A program made the position numbers and the translations under genes. This document shows, piece after piece, positions 51,977-61,285 of a DNA stretch of 64,000 nucleotides. The stretch's first letter is position 1. Each line of letters starts with the position of its first letter. The notes beneath the pieces are model-generated. The model made no database searches and was not told where the DNA came from. It saw only the letters and a program-made list of their open reading frames with translations. Origin of the DNA: Catonella massiliensis (GTDB lineage Bacteria; Bacillota; Clostridia; Lachnospirales; Lachnospiraceae); contig NZ_JAEPRJ010000001.1 in assembly GCF_016651435.1 (NCBI RefSeq), positions 620,001 to 684,000 on the forward strand, in the 5' to 3' direction.

Positions 51977-53587
51977 ATGAATACGCTTTTAGAACGATTG
52001 AGAAAGATTCCGGCAAGATTCTTAGAATTTTGGAATAAATATTCGCCTGTGCAGAGAATACTGATGATAGCTGTGGGCGTGGGTGTCTTTCTTGCAATCA
52101 TATTGGTATCCTACTTTGTCACAAGACCGGTAATGACGACACTGGTCAGGGCTGAGAAAGCCGCTGATACAGCAAAGATTACCGAACTCCTGACGGATAA
52201 CGGGATTTCTTATGATCTATCATCAGATGCACTGACAGTATCGGTAAATGAAAAAGATTATTCTAATGCCTTATTGGTGCTAGCTAAGAATGATATTCCG
52301 TCAATTGGGATGTCAATCGATGAACTTTTTGATAACAGCTTTTCGACTACGGAAAGTGAAAAGAAGCTAAAAGCCAATATATATAAACAGGATTGGTTGA
52401 AACAGGTTCTCTTAAATATGGACAATATTGAAAATGCCGTTGTTTCAATCACATCACCGACAACAGGTAATACTCTTTTTGCCGAAACTAAGGACACTTC
52501 CGTAAGTGTTATTCTTACCGTAACCAGTGATTTTAAGCAGGAGAATGCAAAGACCATTGCGAATATTCTTGCAGGAGCTGTAGGTAATGACAGCACAAAG
52601 GCAATAACCATAGCAGATCAAAATGGCAATCTGCTTTTTAATGGTGCAGATAATGATGTATTTAGTGGAGGCATTAACTCAATAAGTGATTATGAGAAAA
52701 ATGTTACCGGAGTGAAGAAAGAGGAGATATACAAGCTGCTCGTTGGGCTTCCTGCCTATGATGATGCAAAGGTAGCAGCCAATTTTGCATTTGACATGAA
52801 TAAAATCAGCTCTGTATATACTGAATATACACCTGCTGAGGGTGCTGAGCAGGGACTTAAGTCACACGACTATACCTATGATGCCCAGAATTCCAACGGT
52901 AACGGAGGAACTCCGGGAACAGATGCAAACAGTGAGACAGACTACATGGTTCAGGATGGCGCAAACGCCAAGGGCAATGTGGCAATCTCCGAAAACGACT
53001 ATTTACCAAATAAAAAGGTAACCAATACAGAGGCTGCCATGGGCGCAATCAAGGCTAATGAGTCTTCGATTGCTATAACTCTCATTTCCTATAAGAACTA
53101 CAATGAAGCAGAGATGAAGAAGAACGGACAGCTTGACGGCACAACCTTTGATGAGTTTATGTTTGCCAATCAGGCTGCCACAGAACTTACAGTTCCGGCA
53201 AATGTGATAACCCTTGTATCAAGGGCTACGGGAGTTCCTGAGGCTAATATTCAGATACTGGCCTGGCAGGTACCTATATTCCAGCCTGAAGAGGGAGGAA
53301 GCTTCTTCACATTTACCAACATACTTATGTTAGTATTAGCAATTCTCATTGTTGCTCTCCTCATCTTTGTAGTATTTAAGGGACTTGCACCTGTTGAGGT
53401 TGTCGAACTTGAACCTGAACTTTCTGTTGAGCAGCTTCTTGCTACAACTAAGGAGAATCAGTCACTTGACGATATTGAGTTCTCTGATAAGTCCGAGACC
53501 AGAAAGATGATAGAGAAGTTTGTTGATGAGAATCCTGAGGCTACAGCTCAGCTCCTTCGTAACTGGCTGAGTGATGAATGGGGGTAA
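51977..53587 (+). CDS. fliF: Flagellar MS-ring protein FliF
   Basis: A 536-aa protein with membrane segments at about 27-48 and 447-470 enclosing the ring-building motifs, and a cytoplasmic C-terminus (FVDENPEATAQLLRNWLSDEWG) that binds FliG. GAGGAG precedes the ATG; fliG begins three bases after the stop. Confidence 0.97.
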   Translation: MNTLLERLRKIPARFLEFWNKYSPVQRILMIAVGVGVFLAIILVSYFVTRPVMTTLVRAEKAADTAKITELLTDNGISYDLSSDALTVSVNEKDYSNALLVLAKNDIPSIGMSIDELFDNSFSTTESEKKLKANIYKQDWLKQVLLNMDNIENAVVSITSPTTGNTLFAETKDTSVSVILTVTSDFKQENAKTIANILAGAVGNDSTKAITIADQNGNLLFNGADNDVFSGGINSISDYEKNVTGVKKEEIYKLLVGLPAYDDAKVAANFAFDMNKISSVYTEYTPAEGAEQGLKSHDYTYDAQNSNGNGGTPGTDANSETDYMVQDGANAKGNVAISENDYLPNKKVTNTEAAMGAIKANESSIAITLISYKNYNEAEMKKNGQLDGTTFDEFMFANQAATELTVPANVITLVSRATGVPEANIQILAWQVPIFQPEEGGSFFTFTNILMLVLAILIVALLIFVVFKGLAPVEVVELEPELSVEQLLATTKENQSLDDIEFSDKSETRKMIEKFVDENPEATAQLLRNWLSDEWG

Positions 53588-53590
53588 ATA

Positions 53591-54607
53591 ATGTCTAACA
53601 AGACTTATAGCGAATATACAGGTATTGAAAAGGGTGCAATCCTTATGATTGCACTCGGGCCTGAAAAATCATCATCAGTGTTTAGGTATCTTAAAGATGA
53701 AGAAATAGAGGAGCTTACACTTGAGATAGCCAATACAAGAAGTGTGGCTCCGGATATAAAGGATGCTGTCTTAGATGAATTTTATGAAATATGTCTGGCT
53801 CAGCAGTATATCTCAGAAGGTGGTATCGGTTATGCGAGAGACCTTCTTGAGAAGGCTCTTGGAGCAGACAAGGCTCAGACAGTTATTGGCAAGCTTACTG
53901 CAAGCTTGCAGGTTAGGCCTTTTGAATTTGTAAGAAAAGCAGACGCATCACAGCTCTTAAGCTTTATACAGGATGAACATCCTCAGACCATAGCACTCAT
54001 ACTTTCTTACCTGCCAACATCACAGGCGGCTGCGGTAGTGTCTTCACTCCCACCTGAGAAGCAGCCTGACGTTGCAAGGCGTATAGCTACTATGGATAGG
54101 ACTTCTCCTGATGTTATAAAGGAAGTGGAAGATGTGCTTGAAAAGAAACTGAATTCTCTTGTCAACCAGGATTATACTATTGTTGGTGGTGTTGACAGCA
54201 TTGTTGAAATCCTCAACACAGTTGACCGTGGTACAGAGAAGCATATTATGGAGACTCTTGAAATTGAAGAACCTGAGCTTGCTGACCAGATCCGCAGGAA
54301 GATGTTCGTATTCGAGGATATCCTGCTGCTTGACAACAAGTCAATTCAGCGTGTACTTCGTGACGTTGACAACAACGACCTCTCAATTTCTCTAAAGAAT
54401 GTAAGCGAAGAGGTTCAGACTGCAATATTCACCAACCTTTCAAAGCGCCTTGCTTCTATGATAAAGGAAGAGATGGAATTTATGGGACCTGTGCGTGTTA
54501 AGGATGTTGAAGAGGCACAGCAGAAGATTGTTAACATCATAAGAAAGCTTGAAGATTCAGGAGAAATTATTATTTCACGTGGTGGAGGAGACGAGATAAT
54601 TGTCTAA
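53591..54607 (+). CDS. fliG: Flagellar motor switch protein FliG
   Basis: A 338-aa switch and torque protein with FliGN, FliGM (EHPQTIALILSYL ... LPPEKQPDVARRIATMDR) and FliGC (MFVFEDILLLDNKSIQRVLRDVD) domains. The charged C-terminal helix that meets the stator is present. Overlaps fliH by 8 bases. Confidence 0.98.
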   Translation: MSNKTYSEYTGIEKGAILMIALGPEKSSSVFRYLKDEEIEELTLEIANTRSVAPDIKDAVLDEFYEICLAQQYISEGGIGYARDLLEKALGADKAQTVIGKLTASLQVRPFEFVRKADASQLLSFIQDEHPQTIALILSYLPTSQAAAVVSSLPPEKQPDVARRIATMDRTSPDVIKEVEDVLEKKLNSLVNQDYTIVGGVDSIVEILNTVDRGTEKHIMETLEIEEPELADQIRRKMFVFEDILLLDNKSIQRVLRDVDNNDLSISLKNVSEEVQTAIFTNLSKRLASMIKEEMEFMGPVRVKDVEEAQQKIVNIIRKLEDSGEIIISRGGGDEIIV

Positions 54608-55430
54608 TATTATAAAAGGCTCAAGAGCCAGAGAAGAAGCTGCAAGCTTTGTAATAGACTCTAATTCAAGGGTTGGTTCTTATTTTTCAAATCTTGTTAA
54701 AGAACAGGAAGAAATGGCATCAAATGAGCCTGAAGTAAGAAATATAGAGCCTTTGGCTGAAGTTTCGCCTGAAATAGCAGTAGAAGAACAGCCAAAGCTT
54801 TCTCCTGAGGAGATTGAGGAGGAGGCAAGGAAGCGTGCTGCTGAGATTATAGCAGAGGCTGAGGAGCAGAAAAAGCAGATAATGAATCAGGCTGTAAAAG
54901 AAGCCAAAATAAAGGAGAAAAGCCTTAGAGAAGCTGCCTCTGAGGAAGGTTACAAGGAAGGACAGCTTAGGGCTAAGGAAGAATATGAGAATAAGCTCTT
55001 AGAGATTGAGGATGAAAAGGCAAAGCTTAGGGAAGAATTTGAAGCGGAAGTTGAGAGGCTTGAGCCTATATTTGCAGGCCTTGTTATTAACTACGTGGAA
55101 AGACTTACGGGTATAGTTGCCAACGAGTATGAGGCCGTCATCTACAATATGCTGGTTGCAGCTATAAATAATGCGGACTCCAGCCGTTTTTATGTCATTC
55201 ATGTGCCTAAGGAACAGTACGAATATGTTAGCTCTAGAGAGGGTTATATAAGAGAGATAGTGGGAGACCGTGTAAATATCGAAATCATAGCGGATCCGGT
55301 ACTCCCTCTTAACAGCTGTAAGATAGAGACTGACTCCTGCGTTATTGATACCGGACTTGATACAAGACTTACAACTCTTGTCAATTCCATAAGGCTTCTT
55401 GCAGGAGGAGGCAAAAAGAAGGATGATTAA
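54600..55430 (+). CDS. fliH: Flagellar export protein FliH
   Basis: A 276-aa regulator of the FliI ATPase. Disordered N-terminus, long coiled coil (about 70-150, Glu/Lys/Ala-rich), and globular C-terminus (VNYVERLTGIVANEYEAVIYNML ... DTRLTTLVNSI). Start is TTG at 54600, after GGTGGAGGAG, overlapping fliG. Confidence 0.9.
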   Translation: MSNIIKGSRAREEAASFVIDSNSRVGSYFSNLVKEQEEMASNEPEVRNIEPLAEVSPEIAVEEQPKLSPEEIEEEARKRAAEIIAEAEEQKKQIMNQAVKEAKIKEKSLREAASEEGYKEGQLRAKEEYENKLLEIEDEKAKLREEFEAEVERLEPIFAGLVINYVERLTGIVANEYEAVIYNMLVAAINNADSSRFYVIHVPKEQYEYVSSREGYIREIVGDRVNIEIIADPVLPLNSCKIETDSCVIDTGLDTRLTTLVNSIRLLAGGGKKKDD

Positions 55431-55451
55431 AATGATAGGAGGGTAATAGTA

Positions 55452-56768
55452 TTGTTCAACGTAAATAAGTATTATTCCCTTTTAGACCAGCCACTGGAAA
55501 AAAAGTACGGCAAGGTTACGAGACTCATAGGGCTTACAATTGAATCCCTTGGGCCTAGTGCCAATATAAATGATTTATGTATAATATATTCCAATAATAA
55601 ATCTGGCAAGGGAACCTACGCAGAGGTGGTTGGATTCAGAGATAACCGTATTTTGCTGATGCCCTATGGAGATGTTGAGGGTGTTGGTATAGGGAGCCTT
55701 GTTGAAAGTACAGGAGCTCCTTTTCACGTTGCAGTAGGCTATGATATGCTTGGAATGGCTGTAGACGGACTGGGAAGGCCTATAGCATCTGATAGGACCT
55801 TTGAGAAAGAGGACAGCTACTCTGTTGAGGCTATGCCGCCTGATCCTTTTGCAAGACAGATGATAGAGGAAGTTCTACCTCTTGGAGTGAAGGCTGTAGA
55901 TTCTCTCCTTACCATGGGTAAAGGGCAGAGAGTGGGTATATTTGCCGGTTCAGGTGTAGGCAAGAGTACGCTTATGGGTATGTTTGCAAGAAATACCAAG
56001 GCAAGCATCAACGTAATCGCCCTCATAGGAGAGCGAGGCAGGGAGGTTAGGGAATTTATAGAGCGTGACCTTGGAGAAGAGGGTATGAAACGCTCCGTAG
56101 TTGTTGTGGCTACCTCTGACCAGCCCGCTCTTATCAGAAAGAAGGCTGCAAAGACAGCTACTGCGATAGCGGAATTCTTCAGAGACAAGGGTGAGGATGT
56201 GCTTCTTATGATGGACTCGCTTACCCGTTTTTCTATGGCTCAGCGAGAGATAGGTCTTGCGAGCGGCGAACCACCGGTAACCAGAGGATACCCTCCAAGT
56301 GTGTATTCGGAGATGCCTAAGCTCCTTGAAAGAGCGGGAAATGGAGACAAGGGCTCGATTACAGGCTTATACACAGTGCTTGTAGACGGTGATGATATGA
56401 ATGAGCCTATTGCTGATACCGCAAGAGGTATACTAGATGGGCACTTCATCCTTTCAAGGGCCTTGGCTCAGAAGAACCATTATCCTGCTATAGACGTACT
56501 TCAGAGCGTCTCCAGATGTATGTCATCCATTGTAACCAAGGAGCATAAGAGACTTGCAGGTACGATGAAGACTGTAATGGCTACCTATAACGGAGCGGAG
56601 GATCTTATCAATATAGGGGCGTACAAAGCAGGAGCTAACCCTGATATTGATTTTGCCATTAGTAAGATTAAGGAAGTAAATGCGTTTTTAATGCAGAGTA
56701 CGGATGAAAAGTTTTTGTTTGAAGATGAGATAGAGGGGTTAAGGTCAATATTTGCGGAGGCTGAATAA
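55452..56768 (+). CDS. fliI: Flagellum-specific ATP synthase FliI
   Basis: A 438-aa F1-beta-like export ATPase. Walker A GIFAGSGVGKST, Walker B VLLMMDSLTRFSMAQREI, and the ATPase signature PSVYSEMPKLLERAG. Start is TTG at 55452, ten bases after AGGAGGG. Confidence 0.97.
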   Translation: MFNVNKYYSLLDQPLEKKYGKVTRLIGLTIESLGPSANINDLCIIYSNNKSGKGTYAEVVGFRDNRILLMPYGDVEGVGIGSLVESTGAPFHVAVGYDMLGMAVDGLGRPIASDRTFEKEDSYSVEAMPPDPFARQMIEEVLPLGVKAVDSLLTMGKGQRVGIFAGSGVGKSTLMGMFARNTKASINVIALIGERGREVREFIERDLGEEGMKRSVVVVATSDQPALIRKKAAKTATAIAEFFRDKGEDVLLMMDSLTRFSMAQREIGLASGEPPVTRGYPPSVYSEMPKLLERAGNGDKGSITGLYTVLVDGDDMNEPIADTARGILDGHFILSRALAQKNHYPAIDVLQSVSRCMSSIVTKEHKRLAGTMKTVMATYNGAEDLINIGAYKAGANPDIDFAISKIKEVNAFLMQSTDEKFLFEDEIEGLRSIFAEAE

Positions 56769-56814
56769 GTCTTTATCCCATCCCGGAAACATCAATTAAA
56801 GAATAAGGTGAAAT

Positions 56815-57285
56815 ATGGCGAAATTTAAGTATAGGATGCAAAACATCCTGGAACTGAAGATGAAGCTTGAAGAACAGCAGAAAATGGATTTGGCTGCAGC
56901 CAGAATCAACCTAAATGAGGAAGAGGACAAGCTTAAAGAGTTATATGAAAGAAAAAATGAATATCAGGAAGCCTTGCGTGAATCCTGTAAAAATAAGCTA
57001 AATGTCCATAAAATAAGGATGAGTACCCTTGCTTATGAGAGCATGGATGATGTTATCAGCCGCCAGAAGATAGAAGTAAAAAAGGCTCGCGGCAAGGTTG
57101 CCATAGAACAGGACAAGATGGGTGAGGCTATGAAGGAGAGAAAGATTCAGGAAAAGCTTAGAGAACGGAATTTTAACAGATTTGTAAAAGAAGTCGCATA
57201 CGAGGAAGCTGCTATGGTAGACGAGCTTGTAGCTTATAAGTATGGATCTGATGTAAATTCAGAAAAATGGAGGATAGATGGCTGA
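56815..57285 (+). CDS. fliJ: Flagellar export chaperone FliJ
   Basis: A 156-aa, almost entirely coiled-coil protein (FKYRMQNILELKMKLEEQQ at the start, Glu/Lys heptads throughout). FliJ is the central stalk of the FliI hexamer. Overlaps the next gene by 8 bases. Confidence 0.88.
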   Translation: MAKFKYRMQNILELKMKLEEQQKMDLAAARINLNEEEDKLKELYERKNEYQEALRESCKNKLNVHKIRMSTLAYESMDDVISRQKIEVKKARGKVAIEQDKMGEAMKERKIQEKLRERNFNRFVKEVAYEEAAMVDELVAYKYGSDVNSEKWRIDG

Positions 57286-58105
57286 TATAGATGAGATGGA
57301 TGAGCTTGATAATCTGGATGAAGTAGAAGATTCAGGCCAGTCTAAGGAAAAAAAGAAAGACAAGAAGAAAAAAAGTGAGGAAAAAGAAGGCATATTTAGC
57401 AGGATACTTACCATCATTATCGTGCTTTTCATTGTAGCCATTTGGCTTGCTATATTTGCCCTTCTTATAAAGTACGATGTGGGTGGCTTTGGCTCCACTG
57501 TGCTTAGGCCAATGCTTAAAGACATACCGGGCATAAATCAGATATTACCTGATATTCCTGATGAGCAGGCGGCAGAGGAGAATAATTATCCTTACAAAAA
57601 TCTTCCTGAGGCAATGGATAGAATAAGTGAGCTTGAAGCCGAGCTTGCTGCAGCAAACGGAACCAAGAAAGGCAATGCTAATTACCTTGCCCAGCTGGAG
57701 GCTGAGGTAGCAAGGCTCAAGACCTTTGAAGAGAACCAGCTCCAGTTTCAGAAGGAGAAGGATAAGTTTGACAAAGAGGTGGTCTTTAACGATAAGGCAC
57801 CTGATCCTGAAGAATACAAGAAATACTATGAATCTATAGATCCCGATAATGCCGCTGAGATATACAGGCAGGTGGTTGAACAGCAGGATACTGAAAAGAA
57901 GCTTATAGAACAGGCTGAAATGTATAAGAATATGAAGCCGGAGGAAGCAGCAGCCATATTAAACGGTATGGGTGGAGACCTTGACTTGGTTGCCAATATT
58001 CTACTTCATATGAAGACTAAAGATGCCGGAGCCATACTGGCTAAGATGGATACAAATATGGCTGCCAAGATAACGAAAAAAATTTCAATAATGCAATCAA
58101 GATAA
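57278..58105 (+). CDS. MotE/YlxF-like flagellar protein (MgtE-N type)
   Basis: A 275-aa protein: acidic and Lys-rich cytoplasmic start, one membrane segment (about 43-66), coiled coil (about 110-150), and a C-terminal MgtE intracellular-N-like domain (YKNMKPEEAAAILNGMGGDL ... MKTKDAGAILAKMDTNMAAKITKKI). In Bacillus the gene at this place is ylxF, and MotE of rhizobia has the same domain and chaperones MotC. A role in stator or export is likely but unproven. Confidence 0.8.
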   Translation: MADIDEMDELDNLDEVEDSGQSKEKKKDKKKKSEEKEGIFSRILTIIIVLFIVAIWLAIFALLIKYDVGGFGSTVLRPMLKDIPGINQILPDIPDEQAAEENNYPYKNLPEAMDRISELEAELAAANGTKKGNANYLAQLEAEVARLKTFEENQLQFQKEKDKFDKEVVFNDKAPDPEEYKKYYESIDPDNAAEIYRQVVEQQDTEKKLIEQAEMYKNMKPEEAAAILNGMGGDLDLVANILLHMKTKDAGAILAKMDTNMAAKITKKISIMQSR

Positions 58106-58108
58106 ACT

Positions 58109-58135
58109 TAAGTTTTACTCCCTTTGATCCGATAT
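58109..58135 (+). promoter_or_regulatory. Candidate sigma-D (sigma-28) promoter before fliK
   Basis: TAAG (58109-58112), exactly 15 bases, TCCGATAT (58128-58135); consensus TAAA-N15-GCCGATAA. A hairpin AGGGTATA/TATGCCCT (58143-58161) follows in the leader. Confidence 0.5.
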
Positions 58136-58190
58136 AAGTTGTAGGGTATATTATATGCCCTGTGTATAACGGATAGAAGGGAGATTTTTT

Positions 58191-59675
58191 ATGGTAACAG
58201 CTCAGATTAATGCTGTTTCACCGGCGGTTTCTTCTAAAGCTAAAGTACAGTCCGTCAAAGCGGATGGCTCATTCTCTGACATCTTAGGTAAAGAGAGTGC
58301 TGCATCAGCATCTAAGGGCGGTGCCAAGGAGTCTAAGGGAAACAACAGCATAGTCTCTGAAAAGTACTACAAGGAAGACAGCAAGGTAGAGGCTGATAGC
58401 AATCAGACAACTAATAAGCCAAATGACAAGATGAATACTGACAAGAAAAACGAGGCTTATAAGGCGAAAGATGATAGTTATAAGACCACAAAGGATAGTT
58501 CGCTTGAAACGGCTGTCGAAGAGACAAAAAGTGGTGAAGGGCAGGATGAAAAGGCAAAGTCTTTAATGGCAATACTAGCAAGTATGTTTACACAGATTTC
58601 TAATAATACAGGAATTGATGAAACTACAGTCAAAGATTATATTGCCACTAACAATTTAACATCTGCAGATTTGCTGGACATTAACAGCTGGAAAGGTCTT
58701 GTTACTGAAGCTAACGGACTTACGGATATTTCAGCTATACTCACAAATGATGAGGCATTTAAGGATTTGGGAAACATTTCTGATATAATAAATGCTCACC
58801 TTGCTGAGATGGGGCAAATGACTTCCGGAATGACAGAAGGAGTCACAGATGAAGCGCAGATACCGCAAACAATAGTCATACCTGAGGAGGTTGCGGTTAA
58901 AACAGATGAGCTCCTTACAAAGTTTGTAAAGGCCGAGAATGTAGAAACTGCCGCACCCAAGGAGGATGAGACTTCCGGCAAGGAAGTAGATGAGACCGGC
59001 AGCGCAGAAGAACTTGCTACATTTTCTGCTATGGCAGATAAAAATGCGGTGGCAGGTGCACATACTCAGTCAGGATTTGAACAGAGCAGTTCTAATTCAC
59101 GCGGGAACAATCAGACTACCGCAGTAGAAGGAGTTTCGGCTCCTGCTCATAATATATTTGACAATATTGCGGCCAATATAGAAAAGCTTGAAGGAACCAA
59201 CTCACTTCCTGAGGGAACTACAACAAGAGACATACTTAATCAGGTTACAAGCCAGATAAAGAACTTACACGCACCTGATAGGACAAGTCTTGAATTTCTG
59301 CTTACACCTGCCATGCTTGGCAAGGTAGCAGTAAATGTATCCTCTAAAAATGGTATATTACAGGCAGAGTTTAGGGTAGAAAATGCACAGGCAAAGGCTG
59401 CACTTGAGAGCCAGATTGCAGATCTTAAATTAAATTTTGAAAATCAGGGACTTAAGGTATCAGAGGTTTCTGTCATGATTAGCGAAAATGGAATTGGAAG
59501 CAACGATCAGGGAAAGAATACAGGTGAAGAAGGCAAAAAGAATTCCGGCAAAAGAAACAGGTCTTTTGCAATTGATGGTGAAGATGCAATAGACTATGCA
59601 CTTACTTCGCCTGAGGATGCTATAAGAGCCTATACTGATGGAGACACAGGAAGCAATATTAACCTCGGTGCATAA
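58191..59675 (+). CDS. fliK: Flagellar hook-length control protein FliK
   Basis: A 494-aa molecular ruler. The first 330 residues are disordered, rich in Ser, Lys, Glu and Thr. The C-terminal domain (about 345-430) holds the FliK core LEFLLTPAMLGKVAVNVSSKNGILQAEFRVEN followed by LESQIADLKLNFENQGLKVSEVSVMI. RBS GAAGGGAG. Located between ylxF-like and flgD as in other Firmicutes. Confidence 0.9.
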   Translation: MVTAQINAVSPAVSSKAKVQSVKADGSFSDILGKESAASASKGGAKESKGNNSIVSEKYYKEDSKVEADSNQTTNKPNDKMNTDKKNEAYKAKDDSYKTTKDSSLETAVEETKSGEGQDEKAKSLMAILASMFTQISNNTGIDETTVKDYIATNNLTSADLLDINSWKGLVTEANGLTDISAILTNDEAFKDLGNISDIINAHLAEMGQMTSGMTEGVTDEAQIPQTIVIPEEVAVKTDELLTKFVKAENVETAAPKEDETSGKEVDETGSAEELATFSAMADKNAVAGAHTQSGFEQSSSNSRGNNQTTAVEGVSAPAHNIFDNIAANIEKLEGTNSLPEGTTTRDILNQVTSQIKNLHAPDRTSLEFLLTPAMLGKVAVNVSSKNGILQAEFRVENAQAKAALESQIADLKLNFENQGLKVSEVSVMISENGIGSNDQGKNTGEEGKKNSGKRNRSFAIDGEDAIDYALTSPEDAIRAYTDGDTGSNINLGA

Positions 59676-59692
59676 TTATAGAAAGGTAGAAT

Positions 59693-60589
59693 ATGAGCGA
59701 TTTTAATACTAATTACAGTTCTACAAGAACTGACCAGGGTCTTCAGGCACAGGTAATAGATGGTGTTATTAGCAAGACCAACAATATAGAAAAAACTAAA
59801 ACTGCTGATGAGCTTAATAAGCTTGGTAAAGATTCGTTTCTTAAACTTCTCGTTGCACAGATGGAGAATCAGGATCCAATGCAGCCACAGAGTAATACCG
59901 AGTGGGTATCTCAGCTTGCTACCTACTCTACACTTGAGCAGATGCAGAACATGAATGCTGTAATGACCAATTCGCAAGCTTTTGGCCTAATTGGTCAGGA
60001 TGTAATAGTAGCCACCAAGAATGCTGATGGCAAAGAGTCCACAATAAGCGGAAAGGTTGACTTTGTATCTGTTAAGGGCAACAAGTCATATCTGTCAATA
60101 GACGGCAATCTCTATCCGTCATCAGACCTTCAGTCAATCATCAACCCTGACTATATAAAGGGCAATGTGATTCCTAAGGTCGAGAACAAGGACTTGAAGT
60201 TTAATAAAGACCACCCTGAAGTTATGAAGTTTCAGGTACATATGGGACAAGGCGCGGGAAAGGCTACAGGTCTTGCACTTAGTATAAACGGCAATGACAT
60301 ACCTGCTAAGAACTTCACTATTGACGGAGACGGTATTGTAAATGTATATCCGGATGCATTTAAGGACTTAAAGAAGGGACATTATCAGATAGATGTTAAG
60401 TTTAACAATGACTTTGGAACACATAGCAATACCAGTCTATCGGTAACTATATCAGAGGGCGATCTTCCAAAGAAGGCAGAGCCAGCAAAGCCTGTTGAAC
60501 CGACAAAGCCAGTTGAACCAGCAAAGCCAGCTGAACCGACAAAGCCAGCTGAACCAGCAAAGCCTGCAGATACAACAACTACTCCTTAA
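59693..60589 (+). CDS. flgD: Flagellar hook capping protein FlgD
   Basis: A 298-aa hook scaffold. Conserved N-terminal LGKDSFLKLLVAQMENQDPMQPQSNTEWVSQLATYSTLEQMQNMN, then a tudor/Fn3-type C-terminal part. The last 40 residues are five 6-residue P[AT]KP[VA]E units not found in short FlgD proteins. 17 bases after fliK. Confidence 0.96.
   Translation: MSDFNTNYSSTRTDQGLQAQVIDGVISKTNNIEKTKTADELNKLGKDSFLKLLVAQMENQDPMQPQSNTEWVSQLATYSTLEQMQNMNAVMTNSQAFGLIGQDVIVATKNADGKESTISGKVDFVSVKGNKSYLSIDGNLYPSSDLQSIINPDYIKGNVIPKVENKDLKFNKDHPEVMKFQVHMGQGAGKATGLALSINGNDIPAKNFTIDGDGIVNVYPDAFKDLKKGHYQIDVKFNNDFGTHSNTSLSVTISEGDLPKKAEPAKPVEPTKPVEPAKPAEPTKPAEPAKPADTTTTP
60482..60571 (+). repeat. Five 18-bp tandem repeats at the end of flgD
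   Basis: Units at 60482, 60500, 60518, 60536 and 60554 encode PAKPVE, PTKPVE, PAKPAE, PTKPAE and PAKPAD. PA and PT alternate, giving a 36-bp higher order. Confidence 0.9.
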
Positions 60590-60688
60590 TTATATAAGGA
60601 AATATGTCCTACCTGCTCCAAGAGTATATAGTCACTTTATGAAAATGAACGAATAACGAATATTTTGAGGCCAGAAATAACCCAAGAG

Positions 60689-60727
60689 TTTTTCATAGGA
60701 GATTGCAATAATATTTCCTATGAAAAA
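60689..60727. repeat. 12-bp inverted repeat between flgD and the flagellar operon protein
   Basis: TTTTTCATAGGA (60689-60700) and TCCTATGAAAAA (60716-60727) around 15 bases. It may end part of the flgD transcript; A and T runs lie on both sides. Confidence 0.65.
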
Positions 60728-60753
60728 TATTTTGGAGTAGTGGTAAAAGGTGT

Positions 60754-60780
60754 TAACTTTTAACATAGATTAGCCGATAT
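60754..60780 (+). promoter_or_regulatory. Candidate sigma-D promoter before the flagellar operon protein and flgE
   Basis: TAAC (60754-60757), exactly 15 bases, GCCGATAT (60773-60780), 7/8 of the -10 consensus. The RBS GGAGGTGAGG of the next gene follows. Confidence 0.6.
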
Positions 60781-60801
60781 TATCTTTGTGGAGGTGAGGA
60801 T

Positions 60802-61197
60802 GTGAATATAAATAATGGAAGTTTGGGCTCCATTGAGCAGATTAGAGGTAAATATCTTGGCAAGCAGGAAAACAAAAACCAAGATGCGGCTGCCCTTAAG
60901 GGAAATAGCTTTAGAGACGTACTTCTAAGTCAGGCTCAAAAAGACGAAGGAACACTCAAGTTTTCAAAGCATGCCAATGAGAGACTTGCCAGTCGTAATA
61001 TCAATCTTTCAAATGAACAGATGTTAAGACTTTCAGAAGGAACTGACAGAGCAAGGCAGAAGGGAATCAAAGAATCACTTATAGTAGTTGATGAGCTTGC
61101 ATTTATAGTAAATGTAAAAAATAACACAGTAGTAACTGCTGTAGGAGATAGTGAAGATAAGATTTTCACAAATATTGATGGAGCTGTGATAAGCTAA
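60802..61197 (+). CDS. Flagellar operon protein (TIGR02530-type)
   Basis: A 131-aa protein that in Firmicutes lies between flgD and flgE. Core: LKFSKHANERLASRNINLSNEQMLRLSEG ... GIKESLIVVDELAFIVNVKNNTVVTAV. GTG start after GGAGGTGAGG. Function unknown beyond its place in flagellar clusters. Confidence 0.88.
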   Translation: MNINNGSLGSIEQIRGKYLGKQENKNQDAAALKGNSFRDVLLSQAQKDEGTLKFSKHANERLASRNINLSNEQMLRLSEGTDRARQKGIKESLIVVDELAFIVNVKNNTVVTAVGDSEDKIFTNIDGAVIS

Positions 61198-61285
61198 AGC
61201 CGGACCTTTATGGAGGCTTTTGTTTCTGAATGACAGATGAAACACTTATCAAAACAATAAAAGTTTAATATGGAGGTCATTTATT

